Origin: Clostridia bacterium
GTDB taxonomy: Bacteria; Bacillota; Clostridia; Oscillospirales; Acutalibacteraceae
Assembly (NCBI GenBank): GCA_017549105.1
Contig: JAFYVN010000012.1
Location: 84,089 to 148,088 of the forward strand
Direction of reading: 5' to 3'
Length of the DNA stretch: 64,000 nt
Shown: one piece after another, positions 53,506 through 61,930 of the stretch
Layout of the letters: every line of letters begins with the position of its first letter
Numbering within the stretch: the first letter of the stretch is position 1
Made by a program: the position numbers and the translations under genes
The notes under the pieces: generated by a model
Seen by the model: the letters and a program-made list of their open reading frames with translations, nothing else
Database searches by the model: none
What the model was told of the DNA's origin: nothing

Positions 53506-54444
53506 ATGAAACATATTTTTGTTATCAATCCTGCAGCCGGTCAGGGAAAGGCTCTTGATTTTATCAAGCCTAAAATCGAAGAGGTGTGTAAAAAGTACTC
53601 ACTTGAATATGAACTTTACATCACAAAAGAAAAGAATGACGGACTTAATTATGTTAAAGAAAGATCGGCATCGGGCGAAGAACTTCGTTTCTACGCTTGC
53701 GGCGGTGACGGCACTCTTTACGAAGTAGTCAACGGTGCATACGGTTTCAAGAATGTTCAGGTTGCGGTTATTCCTCTCGGTTCTGGTAATGACTTCATCC
53801 GTCTTTTTGGAGCAAAAGAAGATTTTATGAATCTAGACGACGTTGTGAACGGTGTTCCCGTTGAACTTGACCTTATCAAGTGTGACGATGAAATTGCAAT
53901 CAATCAGTGTTCGATGGGTATGGATGCTGAGGTGTGTGCAATGCAGGGGAAAATCAAAAAATTCCCTCTTGTTACAGGTGAAGGCGCTTACTACATAGGC
54001 TGTCTTTATGCTCTTATGCGTAAATTCAAGAATAAGTTTACTATAAAAATCGATGATGATGAGGAATACACCAAGGAGTGTCTTTTCTGTTTCTGCGGAA
54101 ATTCAAGATGGTATGGCGGCGGATTTATGGCAGCTCCTCTTGCTCAGCCCGATGACCAGCTTCTCGATTTTGTTGTTGTTGAAGCAAGCGTAAGCAGAGC
54201 AAAACTCGCAACTCTTCTCAACAAGTATAAAAGAGGCGAGCATCTTGACTGGGATATAACCAGATTCAAGAGAGGCAAGAAGCTTGTTATTCACAGCGAT
54301 GTGCCTGCGGCTGTCAATGTTGACGGCGAAACAAAGTTTGTAACCGATACTTCTTTTGAAATTATTGAAAAGGGTATGGTTTATGTTGTACCTGCCAAGT
54401 CAAAATTTCTTGAAGAAAGAAAAGAACGTCTGGTAAACCAATAA
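53506..54444 (+). CDS. Diacylglycerol/lipid kinase family protein
   Basis: A 312-residue DagK/YegS-type lipid kinase. FVINPAAGQGKA at the N-terminus and the nucleotide site CGGDGTLYEVVNG at residue 66 are present, as are PLGSGNDFIR and the C-terminal VNVDGETKF. It probably phosphorylates diacylglycerol for recycling of phospholipid and lipoteichoic acid head groups. It is soluble and peripheral. It ends 20 bp before the phosphoesterase gene. Confidence 0.9.
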   Translation: MKHIFVINPAAGQGKALDFIKPKIEEVCKKYSLEYELYITKEKNDGLNYVKERSASGEELRFYACGGDGTLYEVVNGAYGFKNVQVAVIPLGSGNDFIRLFGAKEDFMNLDDVVNGVPVELDLIKCDDEIAINQCSMGMDAEVCAMQGKIKKFPLVTGEGAYYIGCLYALMRKFKNKFTIKIDDDEEYTKECLFCFCGNSRWYGGGFMAAPLAQPDDQLLDFVVVEASVSRAKLATLLNKYKRGEHLDWDITRFKRGKKLVIHSDVPAAVNVDGETKFVTDTSFEIIEKGMVYVVPAKSKFLEERKERLVNQ

Positions 54445-54464
54445 AAACCTACAGAGGTAAAGCT

Positions 54465-55610
54465 ATGTTAAACACTAACGAAATCAGATTCAGACCCGAC
54501 GGCAAACTTGTTGTTATGCAGGTCAGCGACCCTCAGGATATGAAGTATGTCCGCAAAGCGATGGTCAATATGCTCAATATGGCATACGATAAATTGAGAC
54601 CTGACCTTGTGATTTTTACAGGCGATAATATTCTCGGCAATCATCTTCTTGATGCGCGCTTCGGATCAAGACAGATTGCAAGCGGCAAAGCGGCAACTCT
54701 TCAGATTATGAAGGATTCTATAAAGCATATCACAAAGCCGCTTGACGAAAGAAAAATTCCGTTTGCAATGATTTACGGCAACCACGACGATATGAATCTC
54801 GTTACCAAGGATGAGCAGGCGGATATCTACCGTCAGAGTCCGATGTGCCTTCCTATGAATACAAGAAACGGCAGGATTGACTGCGATACATATAATATTC
54901 CTGTTATGTCGTCTGACGGAAAAAAGATGCTTTTCAACTTCTGGATGCTCGACAGTGCGTGGTACGATAAAAAAGAGGATAAGTGCTATCAGGCAATTAA
55001 ACCCGAAACCGTTGAGTGGTATAAAAAAACCTCTGCCGAACTTAAAGAAAAGAACGGTGGTGTTCCCGTACCTTCGCTTATGTTTGCTCACATTCCTCTG
55101 CCTCAGATTAACAACCTCATTGAGCAGTGCGGTCAGAATGATATCGGAGCGGTAAAAACTCACAAAGGCTGGTACAGACTCAGACCCGATATTGCAAGAG
55201 GCTCGATGGGTGAGCTTCCGTGTATTATTGAGGATGACGGCGGAATTTTTGATGCCGCACTTGAATGCGGAGATGTCAAGGGTATCGTTTCGGGTCACGA
55301 CCACCGTAACTGCTTTGAAGGCAAATACAAGGGAATTGAGTTTATTCAGTCATCGTGTGCGTCCTTCCGTTGCTACGGTGATAAAACAAGAGGTGTAAGA
55401 ATTTTTGAGTTCGACGAAAGAGCACCCGGAGAATATATGACCTATTTCTTCAATTACGATGAACTTTGCGGCAGAGGATTAGCGGCAAAGGCACGTTATT
55501 TCTGGGATGCTGATGAGCTTGAAAAGAAAAAATATACTGTCCTTGCAGGTGCGGCAACGGCTGTAACTGTTGCTGCGGGCGTAGCAAAGGCACTTGCAAA
55601 GAAAAAATAA
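54465..55610 (+). CDS. Calcineurin-like metallophosphoesterase with C-terminal membrane segment
   Basis: A 381-residue protein with metallophosphoesterase motifs: VSDPQD near residue 21 (motif I, with Gln where His is usual), FTGDNILGNH, YGNHDDMN, AHIPLPQ and SGHDHRN. A short hydrophobic Ala/Val-rich helix (about 358-377) ends in KKK and looks like a tail anchor. The family covers phosphodiesterases and lipid or nucleotide phosphatases. It follows the lipid kinase with a 20-bp gap, which may point to phospholipid or lipid-head-group turnover (inference). Confidence 0.82.
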   Translation: MLNTNEIRFRPDGKLVVMQVSDPQDMKYVRKAMVNMLNMAYDKLRPDLVIFTGDNILGNHLLDARFGSRQIASGKAATLQIMKDSIKHITKPLDERKIPFAMIYGNHDDMNLVTKDEQADIYRQSPMCLPMNTRNGRIDCDTYNIPVMSSDGKKMLFNFWMLDSAWYDKKEDKCYQAIKPETVEWYKKTSAELKEKNGGVPVPSLMFAHIPLPQINNLIEQCGQNDIGAVKTHKGWYRLRPDIARGSMGELPCIIEDDGGIFDAALECGDVKGIVSGHDHRNCFEGKYKGIEFIQSSCASFRCYGDKTRGVRIFEFDERAPGEYMTYFFNYDELCGRGLAAKARYFWDADELEKKKYTVLAGAATAVTVAAGVAKALAKKK

Positions 55611-55621
55611 AAGGTGATTAT

Positions 55622-55801
55622 ATGGCTAAAGAGAAAAGATTTGAAAAGGTTTATTCTCAAGGCGCACTTGAGACTTTTGAGATTCTGGTTGACAGAGAAA
55701 CAGGCGTGAATTATCTGTTTCGTCAAAACGGTTACGCAGGCGGTCTGACACCGCTTCTCGACCGTGACGGCAAACCGGTTGTGACACCGATATATGATTA
55801 A
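55622..55801 (+). CDS. DUF6440-like small protein
   Basis: A 59-residue protein found in the gap after the phosphoesterase gene. It starts MAKEKRFEKVYSQGALETF and continues with ILVDRETGVNYLF and GGLTPLLDRDGKPV, the pattern of DUF6440 proteins. AAAGGTGATT lies just before the ATG, and a strong terminator follows the stop. Its function is unknown. The 11-bp gap to the phosphoesterase gene implies co-transcription. Confidence 0.78.
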   Translation: MAKEKRFEKVYSQGALETFEILVDRETGVNYLFRQNGYAGGLTPLLDRDGKPVVTPIYD

Positions 55802-55810
55802 AATTCGATT

Positions 55811-55838
55811 GGCGGGGGCAATGCTCCCGCCGTTTTTT
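55811..55838 (+). terminator. Terminator of the methyltransferase-kinase-phosphoesterase operon
   Basis: GGCGGGGGC pairs with GCTCCCGCC over AAT, followed by GTTTTTT. The same hairpin type recurs at 63882. Confidence 0.9.
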
Positions 55839-55840
55839 GA

Positions 55841-55903
55841 GATTATTTGTAATAAATTGCAATGTTTTGTAATAATCTGTAATTGTTTGGTGATTATTTG
55901 TAA
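55841..55903. repeat. Direct repeats of a TTTGTAA motif before the lipoprotein pair
   Basis: GATTATTTGTAA occurs at 55841 and again at 55892, and two further TGTAAT words lie between. They precede a TATAAT box at 55933-55938, so they may be an operator array. Confidence 0.5.
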
Positions 55904-55977
55904 CTTGAAATGAATCCGCTGTTATTCTACAATATAATTAGGATATGGAATTTATAAATCAAAGCGGAGGTATAAAG

Positions 55978-57147
55978 ATGAGAAGATTTATTGCTGTTAT
56001 GCTTGTTAACGCACTATTGCTTTCTGCGTTTTCGGGATGCGGAAAAGATGCCGAATTTGAATCATCTACATTTACGACTCAGTTGCAGACTGAAAAAGAA
56101 ACAGAGAGTGTAACGGAGACAACAACTAAAGAAAAAACGGAACCGCCAAAAACAGAAGAGGAAACAACCGAAAAACCTATTGAGTATATTAAATGTGGTA
56201 AAATAAAGATCGATGATGGTAAATACAAATATACAATTGAAAAGAAAGCTTTTGAAGATAATTATTCGGAAGACTTTCTTATGGGTTTAATGCCGTTTTT
56301 GGAGATGGGTTTTGGGTACGCGGATTATGATAATTGGAACGGCGAAACAAACAGTGTTCTCAATGATTTGAAATTTGACGGAAACATATATTTTGATTCA
56401 TTTGAGTATAATTCACCGGAATGGAAAAAAGCTGTTGCGGAGATGGATAAAAACCCTTATGACAAAGAACATGAATACGGATTTACAACTGTTGACAGAA
56501 TTAATGAGGGCATAAAAGAACGGTTCGGACCGGGTTCGAGAGAATTCAAAGCTGAGGATTTCGATACATATAATGAGATAAAAACAAGCGATACATCTGT
56601 TTTTGAAAATTATGATTTGTTTTACAGATTTGCTTATCTTCCCGAAAGCGATTGTGTAGTATATTGGGTTAGAGAAGTCACAAGTTTTGTAAGTGTTTCT
56701 GTTTTTATTTGTAATGTGCAAACTGTTGGTAATTACCATGTTGTAGAGACCGTTGTGGGTTCGGAAGATTTCTATGAAAATGGGAGTACATTTGAAGGTC
56801 ATCAGACCGATGCTTTGAAAATGTTTAACAGCTATACTTACGGACGACTGTTTAAAAACATTTTCACGATAGCTTTTGATAAAAATAATAATATGTATAT
56901 GAAGAGTGTTGAGAAATCATATATAATTCCCGAAAATGTTACGCCAAATTACCGAGTTGTTCAAGATGATGTTGCTGTTGAAGCACAGAAATATTATTCA
57001 TCGGAATGGGAAACTGTTGACACTTTGTCAAAAGGTGAAGAGATTTATTCGGGTACTATATACTGGCTTTACGAAGATTATGTCTGGGTCAGCACTGAAA
57101 AATACGAGGGCAGGGTAGAAAGAAAATATTTGGTCCCCATAGAATAA
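55978..57147 (+). CDS. Lipoprotein of unknown function, copy 1
   Basis: A 389-residue lipoprotein precursor: MRRFIAVMLVNALLLSAFSGC is a signal peptide with a lipobox-like end before Cys 21. A Thr/Glu/Lys-rich linker (to about residue 70) follows, then a soluble domain, and an SH3-like C-terminal stretch (WETVDTLSKGEEIYSG, YVWVSTEKYEGRVERKYL). It is a paralogue of the next gene, sharing the signal peptide, YDNWNG, FKAEDFDTYxEIKTS and RFAYLPESD. GGAGG precedes the ATG at 55978. The function is unknown; the SH3-like end may bind cell wall. Confidence 0.8.
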   Translation: MRRFIAVMLVNALLLSAFSGCGKDAEFESSTFTTQLQTEKETESVTETTTKEKTEPPKTEEETTEKPIEYIKCGKIKIDDGKYKYTIEKKAFEDNYSEDFLMGLMPFLEMGFGYADYDNWNGETNSVLNDLKFDGNIYFDSFEYNSPEWKKAVAEMDKNPYDKEHEYGFTTVDRINEGIKERFGPGSREFKAEDFDTYNEIKTSDTSVFENYDLFYRFAYLPESDCVVYWVREVTSFVSVSVFICNVQTVGNYHVVETVVGSEDFYENGSTFEGHQTDALKMFNSYTYGRLFKNIFTIAFDKNNNMYMKSVEKSYIIPENVTPNYRVVQDDVAVEAQKYYSSEWETVDTLSKGEEIYSGTIYWLYEDYVWVSTEKYEGRVERKYLVPIE

Positions 57148-57163
57148 TAACGGAGGTGTAAAT

Positions 57164-58303
57164 ATGAGAAGATTTATTGCTGTTACGGTTGTTGCTGCAT
57201 TGTTGCTTTCTGCGGTTGCGGGATGCGGTAAAGAAGACGAAATAGAAACGACAACATCGGCATCCGTAACTCAGATTCAGACTGAAAAGGAAACGGAGAC
57301 AATAATTGAAACGTCCATGATCACAGCGAAATCAACAGAAACAATGACGAAACAGGAAACCGATATTGAAATTCCGTTAGAAAACTTAAAGAGTTATATG
57401 AAAGACGGAATATTTGTTGTTAATAAGGGCGAATATAAGCTTGAATTCAAAAAGACAGAATATGAGAAAAATTTTTCACCGGAAGTCTTGAAAGAAATAT
57501 ATGAAATTAACCCTATGTGGTTTGGTTTGACTTTCGGATGTGATGATTATGATAATTGGAATGGAACTCCTAATGTTGTTTTGAATGATATATATCAGAG
57601 TATGGGCTGTTGGAGGCTTGATAGCTATGATTACGATACTGATGAAGTTAAAAGAGCGAATGAAGAATTGAATGCCAGTCCTTACGGTCACGAAAATTGT
57701 GAAGGCTTTTACACTTCCGTTGATAAAATAAACTCTTTTTTGAGAAATATTTACGGACCTGAATCAAGAGTTTTCAAAGCGGAAGATTTTGATACTTATG
57801 ACGAAATCAAGACAAGCGAAGAATCTATTTTTGAAAATTATGATTATTCGTTCAGGTTTGCTTATTTGCCCGAAAGTGATATTGTTCGTTGCTTTGCGAG
57901 AGAAACCTGGGGTGGGGAAACAGAAGCTTCTTGCATCTGTGATATAAGGGTGTCGGATGGAGAATATATTGTAGAAGTTGTTTCAGATACTTATGCTGTT
58001 TATTGTATCAAATTTATTATGACAATGGGCTGTGAACCCAACGGGAATATATATGTAAAGAGCGTTGAAGATTTCTATGTTTTGCCCGACGGATTAGAAA
58101 ACAACTTGAAAGTTATATCGGAAGATGTTGAGGTGAAATCTCAAAAATATAATTCAGGTGATTGGATTGTTGTTGATACTTTATCCGTCGGAGACGAGGT
58201 CTATTCGTCGGGAAACATAGACTCCGATAGAGAATATATGTGGATAGTCACAGATGAGTATGTAGGAAGAGTTGAAAAGAAGCATTTAGCCCCGATTGAA
58301 TAA
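57164..58303 (+). CDS. Lipoprotein of unknown function, copy 2
   Basis: A 379-residue paralogue of the gene 16 bp upstream: MRRFIAVTVVAALLLSAVAGC with a good lipobox, a Thr/Glu linker, a central domain with DDYDNWNGTPN and FKAEDFDTYDEIKTS, and an SH3-like end (WIVVDTLSVGDEVYSS, YVGRVEKKHLAPIE). Identity is highest in the signal peptide, mid-domain motifs and C-terminus, with diverged linkers. GGAGGT lies before the ATG. The tandem pair is most simply a duplication. Confidence 0.8.
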   Translation: MRRFIAVTVVAALLLSAVAGCGKEDEIETTTSASVTQIQTEKETETIIETSMITAKSTETMTKQETDIEIPLENLKSYMKDGIFVVNKGEYKLEFKKTEYEKNFSPEVLKEIYEINPMWFGLTFGCDDYDNWNGTPNVVLNDIYQSMGCWRLDSYDYDTDEVKRANEELNASPYGHENCEGFYTSVDKINSFLRNIYGPESRVFKAEDFDTYDEIKTSEESIFENYDYSFRFAYLPESDIVRCFARETWGGETEASCICDIRVSDGEYIVEVVSDTYAVYCIKFIMTMGCEPNGNIYVKSVEDFYVLPDGLENNLKVISEDVEVKSQKYNSGDWIVVDTLSVGDEVYSSGNIDSDREYMWIVTDEYVGRVEKKHLAPIE

Positions 58304-58310
58304 CAACATA

Positions 58311-58342
58311 ACCCCCGAAAAGGTTTTATCCTTCTCGGGGGT
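58311..58342 (+). terminator. Terminator of the lipoprotein pair
   Basis: ACCCCCGAAAAGG pairs with CCTTCTCGGGGGT over TTTTAT. It lies between convergent genes and may serve both strands. Confidence 0.75.
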
Positions 58343-58366
58343 CGCTTTAAATAATATTACATTATA

Positions 58367-59530
58367 TTAAAGAGTTGTGAGGGTTTCCATAACGTAGTTG
58401 CCGAAGTCCTCACAGGTTGCGCCGTCTGCTCTACCTGTAATCTTGAGCTTCTTTTCTTCGTACATACAGATGTCGAGCGCTCTTTCAAGCTTGTCTGCTT
58501 CAGCCTGCTTGCCGATGTGTGAAAGAAGCATAACTGCTGCACGGAGCATTGAGCAGGGGTCTGCATACTGTCCTCTGCCTTCTCTCATCATTCTGGGAGC
58601 AGAGCCGTGGATAGCTTCAAACATTGCATATTTCTTGCCGATGTTCGCGCTTCCTGCTGTGCCTACGCCGCCCTGGAATTCAGCTGCTTCGTCTGTGATG
58701 ATATCGCCGTAAAGGTTGGGAAGAACGAAAACCTTGAAGTCAGTTCTTCTCTTCTTATCGATAAGCTTTGCGGTTGTGATATCGATATACCATTCATCGG
58801 TTGTGATTTCGGGATATTCCTTACCAACCTCTTTACAGAGGTTAAGGAACTTGCCGTCTGTTGTCTTGATAACGTTAGCCTTCTGAATAATTGAAACTCT
58901 TTCTTTCTTGTTTCTTCTTGCGTAGTCATAAGCAAGTCTTGCGATTCTCTGTGTGCCTTCTGTTGTTGTAACAACAAAGTCCATTGCAAGGTCATCGGTA
59001 ACGTTGATACCCTTTGAGCCGACTGCGTATGCACCTTCTGTGTTCTCACGGAAGAATGTCCAGTCAATGCCTTCTTCGGGAACCTTAACGGGACGAAGGT
59101 TTGCAAAAAGGTCGAGTGCCTTTCTCATTGCAACGTTTGCGCTTTCGATGTTGGGCCAGGGATCGCCTGCCTGGGGAGTGGTTGTGGGACCCTTGAGGAT
59201 AACGGGGCACTTCTTGAGTTCTTCAAGAACGTCGTCGGGGATAGCCTTGTTGACTGCAACACGGTTTTCAATGGTGAGGCCGTCGATGGTTTTGAACTCA
59301 ATCTTGCCTGCTTCAACATCTTCTTTAAGAAGGAATTCGAGAACTCTTGCAGCTTCGTTTGTGATGATGGGGCCAATGCCGTCGCCGCCGCAAACGCCGA
59401 TTGTGAGCTTGTCGAGAGTTGAATAGTCGATGAAATCGCCCTGCTGCTTGATCGCTTCGCTTCTTGCGTCCTGTTCTCTGATAAGAGCTTCAAACTTTTC
59501 AACAGCAGCTTTAATCTGTACTTCTGTCAT
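58367..59530 (-). CDS. Isocitrate/isopropylmalate dehydrogenase family, likely NAD-isocitrate dehydrogenase
   Basis: A 387-residue decarboxylating dehydrogenase. GGDGIGPIITNEA at the N-terminus, FFRENTEGAYAVG, NLYGDIITDEAAEFQGGVG and EAIHGSAPR give the substrate and NAD sites. Because it directly follows aconitase (AAGGAG overlaps the aconitase stop), isocitrate is the likely substrate, producing 2-oxoglutarate for glutamate. The family also includes isopropylmalate and tartrate dehydrogenases, so the exact activity is inferred from context. Confidence 0.85.
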   Translation of the reverse strand: MTEVQIKAAVEKFEALIREQDARSEAIKQQGDFIDYSTLDKLTIGVCGGDGIGPIITNEAARVLEFLLKEDVEAGKIEFKTIDGLTIENRVAVNKAIPDDVLEELKKCPVILKGPTTTPQAGDPWPNIESANVAMRKALDLFANLRPVKVPEEGIDWTFFRENTEGAYAVGSKGINVTDDLAMDFVVTTTEGTQRIARLAYDYARRNKKERVSIIQKANVIKTTDGKFLNLCKEVGKEYPEITTDEWYIDITTAKLIDKKRRTDFKVFVLPNLYGDIITDEAAEFQGGVGTAGSANIGKKYAMFEAIHGSAPRMMREGRGQYADPCSMLRAAVMLLSHIGKQAEADKLERALDICMYEEKKLKITGRADGATCEDFGNYVMETLTTL

Positions 59531-59542
59531 TTTTATTTCTCC

Positions 59543-61477
59543 TTATTTGCCGATATTCTTTGTGTAGTTGAGCAGTCCGCCGTCAAGAATCATAGCGGTC
59601 TGTCTGTCTGAATAATCATATGCAAGCTCGTACTTTTCTCCCTTTGTAAGGTTTTCAAGAACAACCTTTGAGCCGTTCTTTATATTCTCACGGATACCGT
59701 TGAGTGCGAGCATATCATCGGTGTCAATCTTGTCGTAGTCGTCGGGATTTGCGAATGTGAAAGGCATGATACCTGCGTTGATGAGGTTAGCGCAATGGAT
59801 TCTTGCGAATGACTTTGCGATAACAGCTTTGATACCGAGGTAAAGGGGAACAAGAGCTGCGTGTTCTCTTGATGAACCCTGACCGTAGTTTGCGCCGCCG
59901 ATGATGAATCCCTTACCTGCTGCCTTGCAACGCTCTGCGAAGTGCTCGTCACACTGCTTGAAGCAGAAGTTTGAAAGGAAGGGGATGTTTGAACGGTAGG
60001 GGAGAATCTTTGCGCCTGCAGGCATGATGTGGTCGGTTGTGATGTTGTCACCAACTTTGAGGATTGCAGGAGCTTCGATATCTTCGGGAAGCTCAACGCT
60101 TGTGGGGAAAGGCTTGATGTTCGGTCCGTATTTGATTTCAACACTGTCAGCCTCTTCAACCGAAGCAGGCTTTTCAATCATATTATCATTGATAATGAAA
60201 CGCTCGGGCATATTGATTTCGGGCATCTCGCCGAGTGTTCTCGGGTCTGTAAGATAGCCTGTGATTGCCGATGCTGCTGCAACTTCGGGGCTTACAAGAT
60301 AAATACCTGCGTCTGCAGTACCCGAACGGCCTTCAAAGTTTCTGTTGAAGGTACGGAGCGAAACACCCTTTGACTGGGGTGACTGACCCATACCGATGCA
60401 GGGACCGCATGAACATTCAAGAAGTCTTGCGCCTGCGCAGAGGATATCTGAAAGTGCACCGTTGAGTGAAAGCATATTAAGAACCTGCATTGAACCCGGC
60501 GAAATTGTAAGGCTTACGTTGGGAGCAACCTTCTTGCCCTTGAGTATAGCCGCAACCTTGAGAAGGTCAAGGAGTGATGAGTTTGTGCAGGAACCGATGC
60601 AGACCTGGCTGATTTCGATATTGCCGATTTCTTCAACGGTCTTAACGTTGTCGGGCATATGAGGCATAGCAGCCATAGGAGCAAGCTTGCAAAGGTCGAT
60701 ATCGATGATTTCGTCGTATTTTGCATCTGCATCGGGGAGAAGCTCTGTCCAGTCCTCTTCTCTGCCCTGTGCCTTAAGGAATGCCTTTGTTGTTTCGTCT
60801 GAGGGGAATACGGATGTTGTTGCGCCGAGCTCAGCACCCATATTGGTGATAGTTGCTCTTTCGGGAACCGAAAGTGTCTTTACACCTTCGCCACCGTATT
60901 CGATGATTTTACCGACACCGCCCTTAACGCTCATAATTCTGAGAACTTCAAGGATGATGTCCTTTGCACCTACCCAGGGTGAAAGCTTGCCCGAAAGACG
61001 GACGAGTGTCATCTTGGGCATTGTTGTATAGTATGTGCCTCCGCCCATTGCAACAGCAACGTCAAGACCGCCCGCACCGATTGCAAGCATACCGATACCG
61101 CCGCCGGTGGGAGTGTGGCTGTCTGAACCGATTAATGTTTTACCGGGTTTACCGAAGCGTTCGAGGTGAAGCTGGTGGCAGATGCCGTTACCGGGTTTTG
61201 AGAAAAGAAGACCTCTTTTCTTTGCAACGCTCTGAATGAATCTGTGGTCATCCGCATTTTCAAAACCGTTCTGAAGTGTGTTGTGGTCAATATATGAAAC
61301 CGAAAGCTCTGTGCGAACTCTTTCAACACCCATTGCCTCAAATTCAAGATAAGCCATTGTACCTGTAGCATCCTGGGTGAGAGTCTGGTCAATCTTAAGA
61401 CCGATTTCGGTTCCGGGTATCATTTCACCGCTGACAAGATGGCTCTTTATCAGCTTCTGACCGATTGTCATTCCCAT
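59543..61477 (-). CDS. acnA: Aconitate hydratase
   Basis: Interconverts citrate and isocitrate with a 4Fe-4S cluster. The 644-residue protein shows SDSHTPTGGGIGMLAIGAGG, the cluster cysteines in CIGSCTNSS and CGPCIGMGQSP, GRSGTAD and the C-terminal swivel domain with GANYGQGSSREHA. It belongs to the short single-chain anaerobe type. AGGAGG lies 8 bp before the ATG. It is the first gene of an operon with isocitrate dehydrogenase; no citrate synthase is in the window. Confidence 0.94.
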   Translation of the reverse strand: MGMTIGQKLIKSHLVSGEMIPGTEIGLKIDQTLTQDATGTMAYLEFEAMGVERVRTELSVSYIDHNTLQNGFENADDHRFIQSVAKKRGLLFSKPGNGICHQLHLERFGKPGKTLIGSDSHTPTGGGIGMLAIGAGGLDVAVAMGGGTYYTTMPKMTLVRLSGKLSPWVGAKDIILEVLRIMSVKGGVGKIIEYGGEGVKTLSVPERATITNMGAELGATTSVFPSDETTKAFLKAQGREEDWTELLPDADAKYDEIIDIDLCKLAPMAAMPHMPDNVKTVEEIGNIEISQVCIGSCTNSSLLDLLKVAAILKGKKVAPNVSLTISPGSMQVLNMLSLNGALSDILCAGARLLECSCGPCIGMGQSPQSKGVSLRTFNRNFEGRSGTADAGIYLVSPEVAAASAITGYLTDPRTLGEMPEINMPERFIINDNMIEKPASVEEADSVEIKYGPNIKPFPTSVELPEDIEAPAILKVGDNITTDHIMPAGAKILPYRSNIPFLSNFCFKQCDEHFAERCKAAGKGFIIGGANYGQGSSREHAALVPLYLGIKAVIAKSFARIHCANLINAGIMPFTFANPDDYDKIDTDDMLALNGIRENIKNGSKVVLENLTKGEKYELAYDYSDRQTAMILDGGLLNYTKNIGK

Positions 61478-61515
61478 AATTATATCCTCCTGTGTAATTA
61501 AAACAATACAGATAA

Positions 61516-61545
61516 ATTATATTGCAAACAACTCCCGTAAGTCAA
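61516..61545 (-). promoter_or_regulatory. Promoter of the acn-icd operon
   Basis: On the minus strand TTGACT and TATAAT with 18-bp spacing, about 40 bp before the aconitase start. Confidence 0.75.
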
Positions 61546-61632
61546 GAGGAAAAGCGACATAATATAATGTTTTTTTATAATATTTATTAATTTACTATAT
61601 AAAAAACACCCGCATCAAAACTGCAGATGTTT

Positions 61633-61833
61633 TTAATCGTCAATATATTCTATTATATCTTCAACACGGCAACGGAGAATCATGCAAAGGTCGTTCAGCT
61701 TTTGCGTGGTTATTCCGTTGCCTTTTCTTATTCTGTCGATTGTTGCGCTGCTGATACCGTGTTTGTTTATAAGAGTGTAGGTGCTTTCACCCCGCTCTTT
61801 GAGAGTCCTCCAGAAAGGATCGTATATAATCAT
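61633..61833 (-). CDS. Small XRE/Cro-type regulator, divergent from a secreted-protein gene
   Basis: A 66-residue protein that is essentially only a helix-turn-helix (HTH_26/Cro-like): FWRTLKERGESTYTLINKHG, then GISSATIDRIRKGNG and TTQKLNDLCMILRCRVEDII. A GGTGAT ribosome site is adjacent. It is divergent from the DUF6273 secreted protein gene at 61931, with overlapping -35 boxes and a palindrome in the shared region, so it probably controls both genes. Confidence 0.82.
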   Translation of the reverse strand: MIIYDPFWRTLKERGESTYTLINKHGISSATIDRIRKGNGITTQKLNDLCMILRCRVEDIIEYIDD

Positions 61834-61849
61834 TTTATCACCACTTTTA

Positions 61850-61878
61850 ATGGTATGATATGATTATATTCTTGACAA
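61850..61878 (-). promoter_or_regulatory. Promoter of the small XRE gene, overlapping the divergent promoter
   Basis: On the minus strand TTGTCA and TACCAT with 17-bp spacing. Its -35 box covers 61873-61878 and overlaps the plus-strand TTGACA. Confidence 0.55.
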
Positions 61879-61900
61879 TAGTCATAAATATGACTACAAT
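61872..61900 (+). promoter_or_regulatory. Promoter of the DUF6273 secreted protein gene
   Basis: TTGACA, 17 bp, TACAAT, 30 bp before the start codon. The spacer contains the palindrome at 61881-61894. Confidence 0.8.
61881..61894. promoter_or_regulatory. Palindromic operator candidate GTCATA-AA-TATGAC
   Basis: Perfect 6-bp arms two bases apart, exactly between the -35 and -10 boxes of the secreted-protein gene. A dimeric XRE protein bound here would block polymerase. Confidence 0.65.
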
Positions 61901-61930
61901 ATAGTTAATACAATGATCGGAGGTATTCAA

